In this document: piece after piece, positions 35,461-45,267 of the stretch
Numbering within the stretch: the first letter of the stretch is position 1
Layout: every line of letters begins with the position of its first letter
NCBI GenBank assembly: GCA_036226585.1
Contig: CP108997.1
Coordinates: forward strand, 4,092,001 to 4,156,000
Direction of reading: 5' to 3'
Length of the DNA: 64,000 nucleotides
Source of the DNA: Streptomyces sp. NBC_00708
GTDB lineage: Bacteria; Actinomycetota; Actinomycetes; Streptomycetales; Streptomycetaceae
Translations under genes and position numbers: made by a program
Notes under the pieces: generated by a model
Databases searched by the model: none
The model's input: only the letters and a program-made list of their open reading frames with translations
What the model was told of the DNA's origin: nothing

Positions 35461-36180
35461 TCAGATGAGCCCGTGCCGCATCGCGTAGCCCACCGCGTGG
35501 GCCCGGTTGCGCAGGTTGAGCCGGGTGGCGACCTCGTGCAGCACGTTCTTGACGGTGCGTTCGGAGTACGAGGTCTTCTGCGCGATCTCCGCGGTGCCGT
35601 AGCCCTCCGAGACCAGCCGGATCATCTCCGCCTCGCGCGTCGTGAGCGTGGACAGCGAGAGCCCCCTCGGGTCGAGGACCGAGCGGTGCAGGCTGCTGAC
35701 GTGGTCGATGAGCTTGCCGAGGAGGTCCCCGGGAAGGACCCCCTCGCCCTTCGCTATGGCCGTGACGAGGTGCGTGAGCCGGTCCTGGTCGGCCTCCCCG
35801 CGCCGCAGCACGGCGGCGACGCCGTACTCGATGAGGGTCTGGAGGGCGCCCGCCTCGAAGTAGCCGACGACCAGGCCGGTCCGGGTGGCGGTGTTGCGCT
35901 GGAGGCGGTGCAGGAGCTGGACGGCGGCCTCGTTCACCACGTCCACCACCACCAGCGAGACCTGTGCGCGGTCCGCCTCCTCGTCCGGTATCAGCTCGAT
36001 CTCCGGGCGCGCGCGCAGCTGTTGCACCACCCCGGTCCGCAGGATCAGGTCCTCCGCGTACACCGCCACCGAGACCCGTTCGAGCGCCCGGCCGGGCGTG
36101 CCGGGTGCGGGGTGTCCGGGCGGGTCGAGGGGGTGGACACCCGTCCCTGTCGTTGTCATGTCAGTTGTCATCGTGGTCAT
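35461..36180 (-). CDS. LuxR-type regulator with atypical receiver domain
   Basis: The 239-residue protein has an N-terminal response-regulator-like domain (about 33-150) and a LuxR helix-turn-helix (about 170-235, LTTREAEMIRLVSEGYGTAEIAQKT). The receiver keeps an acidic pair (AED) and an Asp in VVVDVV but lacks the usual Thr/Ser and Lys positions (LVVGYFE, VLRRGE), so normal phosphorylation is doubtful. ATG 36180 follows AAGGA. It sits at the centre of the CIS locus, divergent from the plus-strand arm, and is the best local candidate for controlling it. Confidence 0.87.
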   Translation of the reverse strand: MTTMTTDMTTTGTGVHPLDPPGHPAPGTPGRALERVSVAVYAEDLILRTGVVQQLRARPEIELIPDEEADRAQVSLVVVDVVNEAAVQLLHRLQRNTATRTGLVVGYFEAGALQTLIEYGVAAVLRRGEADQDRLTHLVTAIAKGEGVLPGDLLGKLIDHVSSLHRSVLDPRGLSLSTLTTREAEMIRLVSEGYGTAEIAQKTSYSERTVKNVLHEVATRLNLRNRAHAVGYAMRHGLI

Positions 36181-36380
36181 GTGCTCGTCCTTCTGGGCCG
36201 CTTCCGCCGATATCCGTTACGTCCGGTGCCGTACGCGTTCGTCGCGCGTGCGCAGGGCGACCTGGCCCGGGGATGCGGTACGGGTGGCCGGCGCGGGTGT
36301 GCCCCCGGGGCACCCGCGGTGCCCGCACATTGCCCTCGCGCCCCTGCTGCCGGGAGTACGGCGCGGCCTAACGTCGCATC

Positions 36381-37727
36381 GTGACCACATCTGCCGAACT
36401 CGACATGCCCACGGTGACGGTGTCGCCCGGCGCCGAAGCGACGACCACGCTGACCGTGCGCAACGACGGCGACATCGTCGAGGCGTACACCCTCGACGTG
36501 GTCGGCGACTGTGCGGCGTGGACCACGGTCGAGCCGGCGCGGGTCTCCCTGTACCCGGGCACCTCCGAGACCGTCACGGTGCGGTTCGCGCCGCCCCGGT
36601 CCCACGAGGTCCGCGCGGGCGAAAAGCCCCTGGGCATACGGGTCCTGCCCGCGGAGCACCCCGAGTCGGTGGCCGTCCCCGAGATGACGGTGGTGGTCGA
36701 GCCGTTCCGCGAGCTGCGGGCCACGCTGGAGCCGGGACGGCGCAGGGGCTGGCTGGGGGCCAGGTTCAAAACCGCGGTGCAGAACCGTGGGAACGCTCCC
36801 GTGGACGTCGCGCTCAGCGGCAGGCAGCCGGGAGAGGAACTGCGCCTCGCCTTCACGCCGGAGCGCCGGCGGCTGGAGCCGGGCGAGTCCGCGGAGGTGG
36901 GCCTGAAGGTCCGCGCCCGGAAGCTGATCTGGTTCGGCGCGCCGGCCGCCTGGCCGTTCGAGGTCGTGGCCGGCGAACCGGAGACCGAGGGCGCCGCCGT
37001 CGAGGACAGCCGGGCCGCCGGACGGCCCGAACCCCTCCCGGGCGAGTTCGCCCAACTCCCGCTGCTGCCGAAGTGGTTGCTGATCCTGCTGGCGGCGATC
37101 CTCGCGCTGCTGCTGGCCTGGTTCGCGCTGGTGCGCCCCGCCGTCCGCAGCACCGCCAAGGAGGCGGGTGCGAAGGCCGCGCAGGAGGAGAACCGGGAGC
37201 CCCGGCAGAACGGCGCGGCCTCCGGCGGCACCGATGGCGGCCAGGGGAAGCCCGAGGGCCAGGGCGGTACGGCCGGCGCGGACGGGTCCGGCGGCGGTTC
37301 GGGCGGTGCCGGCTCGACCGGCGGTACGGGCGGCAGCGGCGGCACCGGTGGCGCGAACGCCCAGCAGAGCTCCGAGACCATCGATGTCCAGACGGGCGCC
37401 GGAGCCCGGAAGACCGGCACGTATGTGGTCCCGGAAGGCAAGACATTCGGTGTCACGGACATCGTCGTGGCCAATTTCCAGGGCGACGAAGGACTGCTGA
37501 CGATCTCCTTCGGCAAGCGGAAGATCACCACGATTGCCCTGGAGACGTTCAGGAACCAGGACTATCACTGGGTCACCCCCATTCAGATTCCGGAGAAGGC
37601 AGCGGTCACCGTTTCCGTGACCTGCTCCAAGCCTGGGACTCCGGCCACCGGTACGCAGGCTTCCGGATGTCACCAAGTGCTCAATGTGAGCGGCGTGCTG
37701 AGCGATGTAGCGCGAGAAGAACGATAG
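36381..37727 (+). CDS. Ig-like single-pass membrane protein of the CIS locus
   Basis: The 448-residue protein has two N-terminal Ig-like beta domains (about 1-215; TVTVSPGAEATTTLTVRNDGD, VRFAPPRSHEVRAGEKPLG), one membrane helix (about 232-252, WLLILLAAILALLLAWFAL), a long Gly/Ser-rich linker and a 110-residue C-terminal beta domain with two Cys. No signal peptide precedes the Ig domains, so they are probably cytoplasmic and the C-terminus outside. Proteins like this accompany CIS genes in Streptomyces and are often labelled hydrolytic protein without proof. GTG 36381 has no ribosome site and may be leaderless; the next in-frame start is ATG 36405. Confidence 0.72.
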   Translation: MTTSAELDMPTVTVSPGAEATTTLTVRNDGDIVEAYTLDVVGDCAAWTTVEPARVSLYPGTSETVTVRFAPPRSHEVRAGEKPLGIRVLPAEHPESVAVPEMTVVVEPFRELRATLEPGRRRGWLGARFKTAVQNRGNAPVDVALSGRQPGEELRLAFTPERRRLEPGESAEVGLKVRARKLIWFGAPAAWPFEVVAGEPETEGAAVEDSRAAGRPEPLPGEFAQLPLLPKWLLILLAAILALLLAWFALVRPAVRSTAKEAGAKAAQEENREPRQNGAASGGTDGGQGKPEGQGGTAGADGSGGGSGGAGSTGGTGGSGGTGGANAQQSSETIDVQTGAGARKTGTYVVPEGKTFGVTDIVVANFQGDEGLLTISFGKRKITTIALETFRNQDYHWVTPIQIPEKAAVTVSVTCSKPGTPATGTQASGCHQVLNVSGVLSDVAREER

Positions 37728-38197
37728 CGCCGGGTACCCGTCCTTCTGTTCCGGCTACGTGAACAGACGGGTTTCCCACCTGCGGGGATGCGCCACCGCG
37801 TGTTCATCCGGGTGTGTCCCTTCACACACCCGGACACACCCGCAAGGGCTGGACGCGTAAATGCGCGGAGTGCGGGCAGTGGGTGAATCGCGGTGGTTCC
37901 CGGGTGATTCCCGGTCATTTCCATGTGCGGTGAATGGACTGGACCACCGAGGGCCGTGCTCGGCGGAGCGGATCGGGCCTCATCCGGTTCCCCGGGGCGA
38001 CCGGGTAAATCCAGCCGATCCAGCTGAGCGGCCCAGTAGTTTCTGGCTGAAATTAGTCCCTGGCGTCCTGTGGCGGGGCGCACAGGCCCGGAAAGGCAGC
38101 GGTCCTGCCCCCCGGCCAGGACTTTGAGACCTACTGCCGCGGCACATCTCCTGACAAGACTGGGCGGGCGAACGACTGACCAGCCGAAGGAGCGAGC
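37728..38197. other. Intergenic region upstream of the sheath gene
   Basis: This 470-base stretch contains a perfect hairpin (37807-37834) that should end the preceding transcript, two TTCCCGG copies near 37896-37915, and the leader of the sheath operon with AAGGAG about 38188. No gene is supported. The main promoter of the structural CIS operon must lie here, but I could not pick a convincing -35/-10 pair. Confidence 0.55.
37807..37834 (+). terminator. Hairpin after the Ig-like membrane protein gene
   Basis: TCCGGGTGTGT (37807-37817) pairs exactly with ACACACCCGGA (37824-37834) around CCCTTC. It lies 80 bases after the stop. No T-run follows. Confidence 0.55.
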
Positions 38198-39724
<1,527 letters not shown>

Positions 39725-39788
39725 CCGTCCCCGTCACGCGGTGACCCAGCAGGCAACAGACAGCGAACGGAACAGGTGACACAGAGTC

Positions 39789-40229
39789 ATGGCAGAGGGC
39801 GACGCTCTTTCCACCCACGTCTTCGGCGTGCAGCTCGGCGGCTATCTCGTGGAGTCCATCCAGGAGATCAGCGGACTGACCGTCGAGGAGGAGGTGGTGG
39901 AGGTCCGGCAGGTGACCTCCACCGGCAAGCAGATCATCCGCAAGCAGCCCGGCGCGCGCCAGGCCGGCGAGGTGACGATCACCCGGGGACTCGACAAGAG
40001 CAGCGAGTTCACCAAGTGGATCAAGGAGACGCTGAACAACGGCGCCGTCGACACCGCGCGGCAGAACCTCACCATCGAGATCAAGGACTCCAAGGGTGAG
40101 ACCGTCCGCCGCATCCAGCTGATGCAGGGCTGGGCCAGCCGCTGGGAGGGCCCCTCGCTGAAGGCCGGCGAGTCCAGCGCGGCCACCGAGACGGTCACCA
40201 TCACCTTCGAGGAGATCGTGGTCGAATGA
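39789..40229 (+). CDS. CIS inner tube protein 1
   Basis: The 146-residue protein belongs to the T4 gp19/DUF-type tail tube family: VFGVQLGGYLVESIQEISGL at the start, VTITRGLDKSSEFTKWI in the middle, and WASRWEGPSLKAGESSAATETVTITFEEIVVE as the shared C-terminal strand set (quoted in part). It forms the stacked hexameric rings inside the sheath. Its stop overlaps the start of the next gene in ATGA. A second, distinct tube gene lies at 44067-44492, probably the ring that adapts tube to baseplate. Confidence 0.94.
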   Translation: MAEGDALSTHVFGVQLGGYLVESIQEISGLTVEEEVVEVRQVTSTGKQIIRKQPGARQAGEVTITRGLDKSSEFTKWIKETLNNGAVDTARQNLTIEIKDSKGETVRRIQLMQGWASRWEGPSLKAGESSAATETVTITFEEIVVE

Positions 40230-40723
40230 GGCGCAGGACCGTATCCGGCGGCGACCTCGACCAGGTCCTGGACAGCCTCGCCGCCGCCGCGCCCACGCAG
40301 CCGGAGGCGCCGGAGGCCCCGGCGCCGCCGGTCGCGCGCCAGCCCGAACGGGGCGGCATGCAGACCGAGTTCGAGTTCGAGCTGCCGCGCGGTTACGTGG
40401 ACGACGAGGGCCGGGTGCACCGCACCGGGTCCATGCGGCTGGCGACCGCCCGGGACGAACTGCGCCCGCAGATCGATCTCCGGGTCAAGGAGAACCCCGC
40501 GTACCTGAGCGTGGTCCTGCTCAGCCAGGTGATCACCCGGCTCGGCTCGATCACCGATGTGCACGTGGGGGTCGTGGAGCGGATGTACGCCACCGACGTG
40601 GCGTTCCTCCAGGACTTCTACCGCCGCATCAACAGCGAGGGCCACACGCACGCCGCGGTGACCTGCCCGCTGTGCCAGGGCTCGTTCGAGGTGGACCTGT
40701 CGGGTGAACGCCTGGGGGAATAG
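40226..40723 (+). CDS. CIS assembly protein, tail-assembly-chaperone-like
   Basis: The 165-residue protein has a Pro/Ala-rich N-terminus, then RPQIDLRVKENPAYLSVVLLSQVITRLG and VERMYATDVAFLQDFYRRIN, and ends with a CPLCQGSFEVDL zinc-knuckle-like motif. Proteins with this ending lie between tube and baseplate genes in eCIS and in some phages, where they act in tail assembly. Exact role unproven. It overlaps its neighbours at both ends (ATGA, then TAGTG). Confidence 0.75.
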   Translation: MRRRTVSGGDLDQVLDSLAAAAPTQPEAPEAPAPPVARQPERGGMQTEFEFELPRGYVDDEGRVHRTGSMRLATARDELRPQIDLRVKENPAYLSVVLLSQVITRLGSITDVHVGVVERMYATDVAFLQDFYRRINSEGHTHAAVTCPLCQGSFEVDLSGERLGE

Positions 40724-40881
40724 TGACGTACGCGCCTGCCCGGCTGCGGGAGGAGCTCGCGTACATCGCCTACCACTTCCACTGGCAGCGCGAGGAGATC
40801 CTCGACCTCACCCATGGTGAGCGACAGGAGTGGGTGAGGGAGATAGCGCGGATCAACACCCGCGTCAACGAGAGCGGGTGA
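40723..40881 (+). CDS. Small CIS protein, DUF6760-like
   Basis: GTG 40723 overlaps the previous stop by one base and opens a 52-residue frame reading VTYAPARLREELAYIAYHF, then HWQREEILDLTHGERQEW and VREIARINTRVNESG. The HWQ-EEIL-L-ERQEW pattern is that of the very small protein found at this place in eCIS clusters, at the position of Afp6/Pvc6. It is too short for most gene finders. Tight coupling on both sides supports that it is real. Confidence 0.82.
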   Translation: MTYAPARLREELAYIAYHFHWQREEILDLTHGERQEWVREIARINTRVNESG

Positions 40882-40885
40882 GGGC

Positions 40886-43800
40886 GTGGAGTTGAGGGGC
40901 TGGTTCCGTCGGGGCGACGCCCGGTCGGCGCGCGGCGCGGAGGGCGTCCCGGCGGACGGCCCGGCACCGGGGCCCGCGGGCCGGCCGGGGGCCGGGGACG
41001 CGTCGGCCGGTTCCTCGCCGCGCGGCGCGGACGGTGCCCCCGGGTCCGGTGCGGCCCCCGGGTCCGGTGCCGGACCCGAGGCGGTTTCCTCCGCGCGTCC
41101 CGGTGCGGACTGGGACGGTGGGTGGCGCCGGGTCGCGCCCCCGGCGGTCACCGTCGCCCGCTCCTCGATCGGCGTCAGCGACGGCCTGCGCTTCCGGTCC
41201 CGTCTGGCCTCGTGGCAGAACACGGCCTACACCGACGGCGACCTCGGCCACGCGGTGCTGCCGTCGGCCCCGGTGGGGCTGGTGCACGGGGTGGCCCGCA
41301 CGCCGAGCACCCCGCGCAGTGCGCCCTCGGGGGCGCCGCTGGTGCTGCGCGCGGCGGGTGAGGAGACGCCGTCCGCCCCGGTGGAGAGCGGTACGGGCAC
41401 GGGCCCGGCGCCCACGGGCACCGGCCCCCGGCGCGTGGTCCGGGCCGTCTCCGGGTCGGCGACCCGCGCACCCGGCGCCGCCCCATCGCCGCAGTCGCCC
41501 CCGGCGCCCGTACGCGCCCGGCGCACCGCGCCACCGCTGATCATCGCCCGCCGCCCGGCGAAGGCCACCCCGCGCACGGTGTCCGCCGTCCCGTCGTCGG
41601 GGGTGCCCGCGCCGGTCGCGGGGGCGACCGAGGTACGCCCGGGGCTGGGCGAGCCGCTGGGCGCGCTGCCGCCCTCCTCCGGCGGGGTCGCTCCCTCGGG
41701 GCCGGAGCTGCCGGTGGTGCAGCGGCAGACGGACGCTTCCGCGGTACGGCCTGCGCTCGGTGAACCCCTGGGTGACCTCCCCTCCGGGGCGGGCCCGTCG
41801 GCCCCGGCGCCCGGTGCCGGGGCGGCGCCGTCGGGGCCGGAGCTGCCGGTGGTGCAGCGGCAGACGGACGCTTCCGCCGAGCCTGCGGTACGGCCTGCGC
41901 TGGGCGACCCCCTGGGTGAACTGCCGCCCCGGACGCGCCCGTCGGGCGCGGATGCCGGGCCCGTTCCGCCGACCGTCCAGCGGCAGGCGGACGTGTCCGG
42001 TGCCCCTGTGGTGCGTCCCGCGCGAGGCGCGGGGTCGGGCGAGTCGCCCGCCGGTGCGGGGCCGTCCGGTTCGGACCTGCCGGTGATCCAGCGGCAGCAG
42101 GACGCGTCCGGCACCACCCGCGCGGGCGAGCAACGGTCGTCCGGGGCGGGCCCGTCGGGGTCCCACGCCGGTGCCGGGCCGGTGCCGTCCGGGCCCGGTC
42201 GCCCGGCTGCCCCGCGTCAGCCGGACGCCTCCGGGTCCGCCGCACCCGAGGTGCGCCCCGCGCCGGGCGCGCGCTCCGGCGAACGGCCCGGCGCGACAGC
42301 CCCGGCCGCCCGTCCGGGACCCGCCGAACCGCACCTGCCGACGGTCCAGCGGCAGGCGGACGCGCCCGCCGCTCCTGCGGTACGCCCCGCACTCGGCGCG
42401 CGCACGGGTGAACTGCCCTCCGGGGCCGACCATTCGGGCCCGGCTGCCGCTGCCGGGCCGGCGCCCTCCGGACCGGAGCTGCCGGTGGTCCAGCGGCAGG
42501 CGGAGGCCCCCGCGCCCTCCGGACCGGCCGCTCGCGAGGAGCGCCCGCGCACCGGACCGGCCGCCGGGCCCTCCGTACGTCCCACCCTGGGCGGGCAGCC
42601 TTCGGCGGCACCCGCCGCCGGGGCTCCCGCTCCCCCGGCGGCACCCGCCGCCGGGGGAGCGGGAGCCCCGGCCGGGCCCGCCCTCCCCGTCGTCCAGCGG
42701 CTCACGGACGCGCCCGCGCCCGGTGCCCCGGGGACCACCCCCGCCGCGCCCCCGGCACATACCGCGCCGGCCGCCGGGGACGGGCCCCTGCCCGTGGTCC
42801 AGCGGCAGACCGACGAGCCGGGCGGCCCGCCGCCCCCCGCTCCCGACCGGTCCGGGCACGCGCAGCGCCCGCCCGCCGCACGCCCCACCCTGGGCAAGCC
42901 CCTGCGCGAACTGCCCGCAGCAGCAGCCCCGTTCGCCCCGCCCATCCGCGACGCGGGCGGCCCCGCGCTGCCCGTCGTCCAGCGGCAGACGTCCGACGGC
43001 GGCGACCCCGCGCACCCGGCCCCGGGCACCCCGCCCACCGGCCCCGGCTCCCACGCCCGCACCCGGGGCGGCCTCGGCGCACCCCTGTCCGCCCTCCCGC
43101 CGACCGCCGGCACCGCGAGCGACGCCGCACGCCGGACACAGCCGGCCACCCCGCAGCCGGCCACCCCGCGCCCCGCGCAGCCCGGTCCCACCGCGCCCCC
43201 CGCGATGCCCCCGCGCACCGCGCCCCCCGTACAACGCACCCCCGACGCCCCCGTCCGGGTCCGCACCGTCCCCGGCCGCCACACCTCCCGGCCCGCCCCC
43301 GTCCAGCGCGCCCGCGCCCTCCTCGTAGCGCGCACCCTCACCGTGCGTACCGGCGCCGCCGAGGGCTTCACCGCGCGCGCGTCCGCCACCGCGTCCCGGC
43401 CCGTCGTACCGGCCACCTGGCGGCGCGACACCCCGCGCGCGGAGGCCACCAGGGAAGCGGAGCCCGCCCCCGCCACCCCCGTCGTCCAGCGCGTCGCCGC
43501 CGACCCCGTCGCCCCGCCCCGGCCCCACGCGCCGCTCCCGGCCCGTGCCGCCGCGCCGCAGGAACCCCCCGTCCCGGCGGCCGGGTTCGAAGCGGAACCC
43601 GCTCCCCGGGCCCCGGTCGTCCGCCCGCACCCGCCCGGCACCCCCCGCCCCGGCGGTCCCGCCGCCCCCGTGCAGCGCCTCACGATGCCGGTCGTGGCGG
43701 AGACCGGCGGCCCCGTCGCGGGGCCCGAGCCGGAAGGGGGCGCCCCCTCCGTACCGCAGCCCCTCGCCGTACGGCCGACGGCGCCCCGGGCCGACCGGTC

Positions 43801-44050
43801 GCCGGCGAAGCAGGCGAACGCACAGGCGGTCCAGCGGGCCGTCGCCGAAGCCGGGCTCGCCGGCGTCCCGGTCACGGTCGTGCAGCGGAAGCCGCAGGCG
43901 CCCGCGCCCGAACGGCCCGCCGAGCCCGCCGCCGACGTGGACGTGGAAGACCTCGCCCGACGGCTCATCGACCCCGTCGCCCGGTTGCTCCGGGCGGACC
44001 TGCGGCGGGGCAGGGAACGTTCCGGACGCCCGTACGACGGCCGGCGCTGA
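40886..44050 (+). CDS. Pro/Ala-rich repeat protein of the CIS operon
   Basis: The 1054-residue protein has a conserved-looking N-terminus (VARSSIGVSDGLRFRSRLAS, about 90-110), a vast low-complexity middle of Pro, Ala, Gly and Ser, and a helical C-terminus (DVEDLARRLIDPVARLLRAD, about 1015-1035). The middle contains about ten copies of a unit ending in PVVQRQTDA and starting RPALGEPLG-LP, plus several shorter VQR motifs. Its operon place between the DUF6760-like and tube 2 genes points to a structural or scaffold role; a tape-measure role would fit its length but lacks helical content. GTG 40886 follows the previous stop by four bases. Confidence 0.75.
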   Translation: MELRGWFRRGDARSARGAEGVPADGPAPGPAGRPGAGDASAGSSPRGADGAPGSGAAPGSGAGPEAVSSARPGADWDGGWRRVAPPAVTVARSSIGVSDGLRFRSRLASWQNTAYTDGDLGHAVLPSAPVGLVHGVARTPSTPRSAPSGAPLVLRAAGEETPSAPVESGTGTGPAPTGTGPRRVVRAVSGSATRAPGAAPSPQSPPAPVRARRTAPPLIIARRPAKATPRTVSAVPSSGVPAPVAGATEVRPGLGEPLGALPPSSGGVAPSGPELPVVQRQTDASAVRPALGEPLGDLPSGAGPSAPAPGAGAAPSGPELPVVQRQTDASAEPAVRPALGDPLGELPPRTRPSGADAGPVPPTVQRQADVSGAPVVRPARGAGSGESPAGAGPSGSDLPVIQRQQDASGTTRAGEQRSSGAGPSGSHAGAGPVPSGPGRPAAPRQPDASGSAAPEVRPAPGARSGERPGATAPAARPGPAEPHLPTVQRQADAPAAPAVRPALGARTGELPSGADHSGPAAAAGPAPSGPELPVVQRQAEAPAPSGPAAREERPRTGPAAGPSVRPTLGGQPSAAPAAGAPAPPAAPAAGGAGAPAGPALPVVQRLTDAPAPGAPGTTPAAPPAHTAPAAGDGPLPVVQRQTDEPGGPPPPAPDRSGHAQRPPAARPTLGKPLRELPAAAAPFAPPIRDAGGPALPVVQRQTSDGGDPAHPAPGTPPTGPGSHARTRGGLGAPLSALPPTAGTASDAARRTQPATPQPATPRPAQPGPTAPPAMPPRTAPPVQRTPDAPVRVRTVPGRHTSRPAPVQRARALLVARTLTVRTGAAEGFTARASATASRPVVPATWRRDTPRAEATREAEPAPATPVVQRVAADPVAPPRPHAPLPARAAAPQEPPVPAAGFEAEPAPRAPVVRPHPPGTPRPGGPAAPVQRLTMPVVAETGGPVAGPEPEGGAPSVPQPLAVRPTAPRADRSPAKQANAQAVQRAVAEAGLAGVPVTVVQRKPQAPAPERPAEPAADVDVEDLARRLIDPVARLLRADLRRGRERSGRPYDGRR
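41630..43010 (+). repeat. Imperfect tandem coding repeat in the Pro/Ala-rich CIS protein
   Basis: About ten units of roughly 35-60 codons each carry the two landmarks R-P-(A/T)-L-G-x-P/R near the start and P-V-V-Q-R-Q-(T/A)-D at the end. Some stretches are nearly identical at DNA level, for example the two copies of a GAGCTGCCGGTGGTGCAGCG block near 41705 and 41840. This suggests growth and loss of units by recombination. Confidence 0.7.
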
Positions 44051-44066
44051 AGAGAGAAAGCAGCAG

Positions 44067-44492
44067 ATGACGGACAACATCTTCGCGACGAGCGTGTTCT
44101 TCAAGCTCACCATCGGCGGCAGCGACCTCGGCGCGTTCCACACCTGCTCGGGCCTGGGCGCCGAGGTGGAGCTGGAGCAGTACGCCGAGGGCGGGAACAA
44201 CGGGTTCACCTGGCAGCTGCCGGGGCGGATCACCTGGACCAACATCACGCTGACCCGCCCCGTCACCGCCGACACGCTGAAGATCGCGCGCTGGCTGAAC
44301 GAGACGACCCAGCGCGTCGAGCGCAAGGACGGCGAGATCGTCGCCCTGCGCCCCGACCTCAGCCGGATCGTCAGCTGGCAGGTCCAGGGCATCGTCCCGG
44401 TCCGCTGGCAGGGGCCCTCCTTCGACCCGGCCAGCTCCCAGGCGGCCGTCGAGTCGCTGGAGATCGCGCACGAGGGCCTGGTGCCCTCCTGA
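44067..44492 (+). CDS. CIS inner tube protein 2
   Basis: The 141-residue protein is a second tube paralogue: it starts TDNIFATSVFFKLTIGG, has LGAFHTCSGLGAEVELEQY and GITWTNITLTRPVT-like strands, and ends SSQAAVESLEIAHEGLVPS. In Afp/PVC the second tube protein (position 5) makes the first ring on the spike complex. ATG 44067 follows AGAGAGAAAG. It lies 17 bases after the repeat protein gene. Confidence 0.92.
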   Translation: MTDNIFATSVFFKLTIGGSDLGAFHTCSGLGAEVELEQYAEGGNNGFTWQLPGRITWTNITLTRPVTADTLKIARWLNETTQRVERKDGEIVALRPDLSRIVSWQVQGIVPVRWQGPSFDPASSQAAVESLEIAHEGLVPS

Positions 44493-44529
44493 TGCACCGT
44501 CACGAACAGGACCAGGAAGGAGGGGACCC

Positions 44530-45267
44530 GTGCCCGCCGCAGCCCGCACGAGCCGTACTCGCGCACAGCTGACGATCATGGAGCCGCCGTCGGACGTCGG
44601 CTCCAAGCCCGGCGGGACCCTCGCCCGGCTCACGCTCCAGTTCAACCCGGCGACGCTCTCCCTGCGCAAGTCCACCGAGTGGCGCCGCACCCCGTCCCGG
44701 ACGGCGGGGGAGTCCGCGCTGCCCGAGTTCGTGGGCAGCGGGCCGCGCTCGCTGTCGCTCGACGTGTTCCTGGACGCCACCGCCACGCACGACAACTCCG
44801 TGGAGAAGGCGGTCGAGCAGCTGATGACGGCCTGCGTGCCGACGCCGAGCAGCCTGGGCCGGAAGAAGCCGTCGAGCCCCTGGGTGCGGTTCGACTGGGG
44901 GACGTCCAGGACGACGTCGTTCGACGGGGTGCTCTCCAGCCTCTCGGTCTCGTACACGCTGTTCGACGTGGACGGGAAGCCGCTGCGCGCCACCTGCTCG
45001 CTGTCGATCGAGGAGGCGAGCGTCGACCCGGCCGGGCAGAACCCGACGTCCGGCTCGCGGGAGGCACGGCGTACGCACACGGTCGTCGCCGGGGACAGCC
45101 TGCCGCTGCTCGCCTGGCGGGAGTACGGCGATGCCACGGCCTGGCGCACGATCGCCGAGGCGAACGGCATCGACGACCCCATGCAGCTGCTCCCCGGCAG
45201 TGAACTCCTCGTGCCCGCGCTGGAGGACAGCGCGGCCGAGGACGGCGTACAGGAGGCCGCACGATGA
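44530..45267 (+). CDS. LysM-containing baseplate hub protein (Afp7/Pvc7 type)
   Basis: The 245-residue protein has an N-terminal tail-protein domain (LARLTLQFNPATLSLRKS; FVGSGPRSLSLDVFLDAT) and a C-terminal LysM module (about 185-232, HTVVAGDSLPLLAWREYGD to LLPGSELLVP). In contractile machines this gp53-like protein clamps the tube to the spike; LysM here is a structural clasp rather than a wall anchor. GTG 44530 follows AAGGAGGGGA. Its stop overlaps the spike start by four bases. Confidence 0.92.
   Translation: MPAAARTSRTRAQLTIMEPPSDVGSKPGGTLARLTLQFNPATLSLRKSTEWRRTPSRTAGESALPEFVGSGPRSLSLDVFLDATATHDNSVEKAVEQLMTACVPTPSSLGRKKPSSPWVRFDWGTSRTTSFDGVLSSLSVSYTLFDVDGKPLRATCSLSIEEASVDPAGQNPTSGSREARRTHTVVAGDSLPLLAWREYGDATAWRTIAEANGIDDPMQLLPGSELLVPALEDSAAEDGVQEAAR

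Noticed and set aside
41630..43010. CRISPR-like repetition
   Set aside because: The repeats are coding, imperfect and in frame, with no constant spacer length and no cas genes.
40865..44566. 1233-codon open frame antisense to the repeat protein
   Set aside because: It mirrors the Pro/Ala/Gly-rich repeats on the other strand, has no start site context or domain, and crosses three well-supported CIS genes.
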